A DNA stretch of 13,910 nt, taken from positions 1-13,910 of the forward strand of contig CALXGD010000022.1 in assembly GCA_944387745.1 (NCBI GenBank). The letters are read 5' to 3'. The first letter of the stretch is position 1. Every line of letters starts with the position of its first letter. The notes under the pieces are model-generated. The model was not told the origin of the DNA. It did no database searches and saw only the letters and a program-made list of their open reading frames with translations. Positions 13,077 through 13,910 of this stretch are shown in pieces. This stretch comes from an uncultured Oscillospiraceae bacterium. Lineage in GTDB: Bacteria; Bacillota_A; Clostridia; Oscillospirales; Oscillospiraceae. The translations under genes and the position numbers were made by a program.

Positions 13077-13910
13077 TCAGGACCAGGACTCCTCCAGCTC
13101 GGAGCGCTTGGCGCGGCCCATCAAATCAATAACCACCAGCTTGGGGTCCCGGCCCTCATAGAGGACCTCATAGGCGGCCTGGGCGATGGGCATCTCCACC
13201 CCCGCCCGCTTGGCCAGGGCGCGGGCGTTGGCGGCGGCGTAGTAGCCCTCCACCACCGCGCCAATCTGTCGCAGGGCCTCCTCCACCGGCACGCCTTGTC
13301 CAATCAGAATCCCGCACCGGCGGTTCCGGGAGTCCATGGAGGTACAGGTGACAATCAGGTCCCCCACCCCGGCCAGGCCGGTGAAGGTCTCCTTCCGGCC
13401 TCCTAGAGCCACCCCCAGCCGGGCCATCTCCGCCAGGCCCCGGGTCATAAGCAGGGCTTTCGTGTTGTCCCCGCAGCCCATGCCGTCGCTGCACCCGGCG
13501 CACAGGGCGATGACGTTTTTCAGGGCGGCGCAGATCTCCGTGCCGATGGGGTCGTTGCTGGTGTATACCCGGAAGCGGGGGTTCATAAACAGATCCTGAA
13601 CTAGATTGGCGTGCTCCGGCCGCTCCGCGGCGGCCACCACGCCGGTGGGGATGCGCCGCCCCACCTCCTCCGCGTGGGAGGGGCCGGACAGGACCACCAC
13701 CGGGCACTCGCCCCCCAGCTCCTGGCCGATGACCTGGGACAGGCGGAGGGAGGACTCCTTCTCAATGCCCTTGGAGGCGGAGACAATCACCGTCCCCGGC
13801 TTCACGATCCCCCGCAGCTTGGCGGCGGTCTCCCGCACAGCGAAGGAGGGAGTGACCATCACCACCACTTCGCTCTCCCCGGCGGCGGCCAGGTCGGCGG
13901 TGAGGTTCAG
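13077..13910 (-). CDS. gpsA: Glycerol-3-phosphate dehydrogenase [NAD(P)+], 5' end outside the window
   Basis: Cytosolic enzyme reducing dihydroxyacetone phosphate to sn-glycerol 3-phosphate, the backbone for phospholipid synthesis. The window holds 277 codons plus the stop; the reading frame continues off the right edge (LNLTADLAAAGESE precedes the first GTG), so about 60 N-terminal residues with the GxGxxG nucleotide-binding motif are missing. Present are VVVMVTPS, SASKGIE, VVVLSGPSHAEEV, the catalytic-Lys region ICAALKNVIALCAGC, NTKALLMTRGLAEM, TFTGLAGVGDLIVTCTS and SRNRRCG, all as in GpsA. It ends normally at 13077-13079 and is followed by a strong terminator. An internal GTG at 13866-13868 is not the start. 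Local GC is higher than in the rest of the window. Confidence 0.95.
   Translation of the reverse strand: MNLTADLAAAGESEVVVMVTPSFAVRETAAKLRGIVKPGTVIVSASKGIEKESSLRLSQVIGQELGGECPVVVLSGPSHAEEVGRRIPTGVVAAAERPEHANLVQDLFMNPRFRVYTSNDPIGTEICAALKNVIALCAGCSDGMGCGDNTKALLMTRGLAEMARLGVALGGRKETFTGLAGVGDLIVTCTSMDSRNRRCGILIGQGVPVEEALRQIGAVVEGYYAAANARALAKRAGVEMPIAQAAYEVLYEGRDPKLVVIDLMGRAKRSELEESWS

Noticed and set aside
13866..13868. GTG as the start of a 263-aa gpsA
   Set aside because: The frame continues with GpsA-like residues to the window edge, so the gene is cut by the window rather than starting here.

Overview
The window looks like chromosomal DNA from a spore-forming, butyrate-type anaerobe of the class Clostridia, most likely the Oscillospiraceae (Flavonifractor/Pseudoflavonifractor/Intestinimonas-like). 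The basis is a SleC-type spore cortex-lytic gene set, phosphate butyryltransferase plus butyrate kinase, a ferredoxin-containing aldo/keto reductase, strong AGGAGG-type ribosome binding sites and moderately high GC. The family-level assignment is inference from protein similarity remembered, not from a search.

Left part (1-4570): a CstA-type carbon starvation/pyruvate or peptide permease on the minus strand is transcribed away from a membrane-anchored LtaS/sulfatase-fold phosphoglycerol transferase-like protein on the plus strand. They share a 467-bp intergenic region with a good sigma-A promoter for cstA and an extended -10 for the sulfatase gene. After the sulfatase gene comes about 450 bp without a recognisable gene. 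It contains a long terminator-like stem, then six consecutive hairpins (about 4253-4437), then a strong Shine-Dalgarno and a 24-codon ORF. This is the least explained stretch of the window and the best candidate for something undescribed, possibly a structured RNA.

Middle part (4570-7525): a MarR-family repressor and a MATE efflux pump form a minus-strand operon. Its promoter is almost perfect and carries two near-identical 16-bp palindromes, one in the spacer and one just after the -10, two helical turns apart: a clear autoregulation circuit. Next to it lies a decayed IS3-family transposase (6617-7381) with stops, frameshifts and a lost catalytic Asp.

Right part (7524-13910), all on the minus strand and so read from right to left. 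gpsA comes first (its 5' end is outside the window) and ends in a strong terminator. Then three tightly packed spore genes follow (130, 415 and 180 aa), which together resemble a SleC cortex-lytic protein split into separate cistrons. These end in a terminator with A/T tracts on both sides. Last come a [4Fe-4S] aldo/keto reductase, phosphate butyryltransferase and butyrate kinase, which look like one fermentation/acyl-phosphate operon. The terminator between gpsA and the spore genes has a third complementary copy of its stem that could form a competing hairpin.

No tRNA, rRNA, CRISPR array, phage or defence gene was seen.
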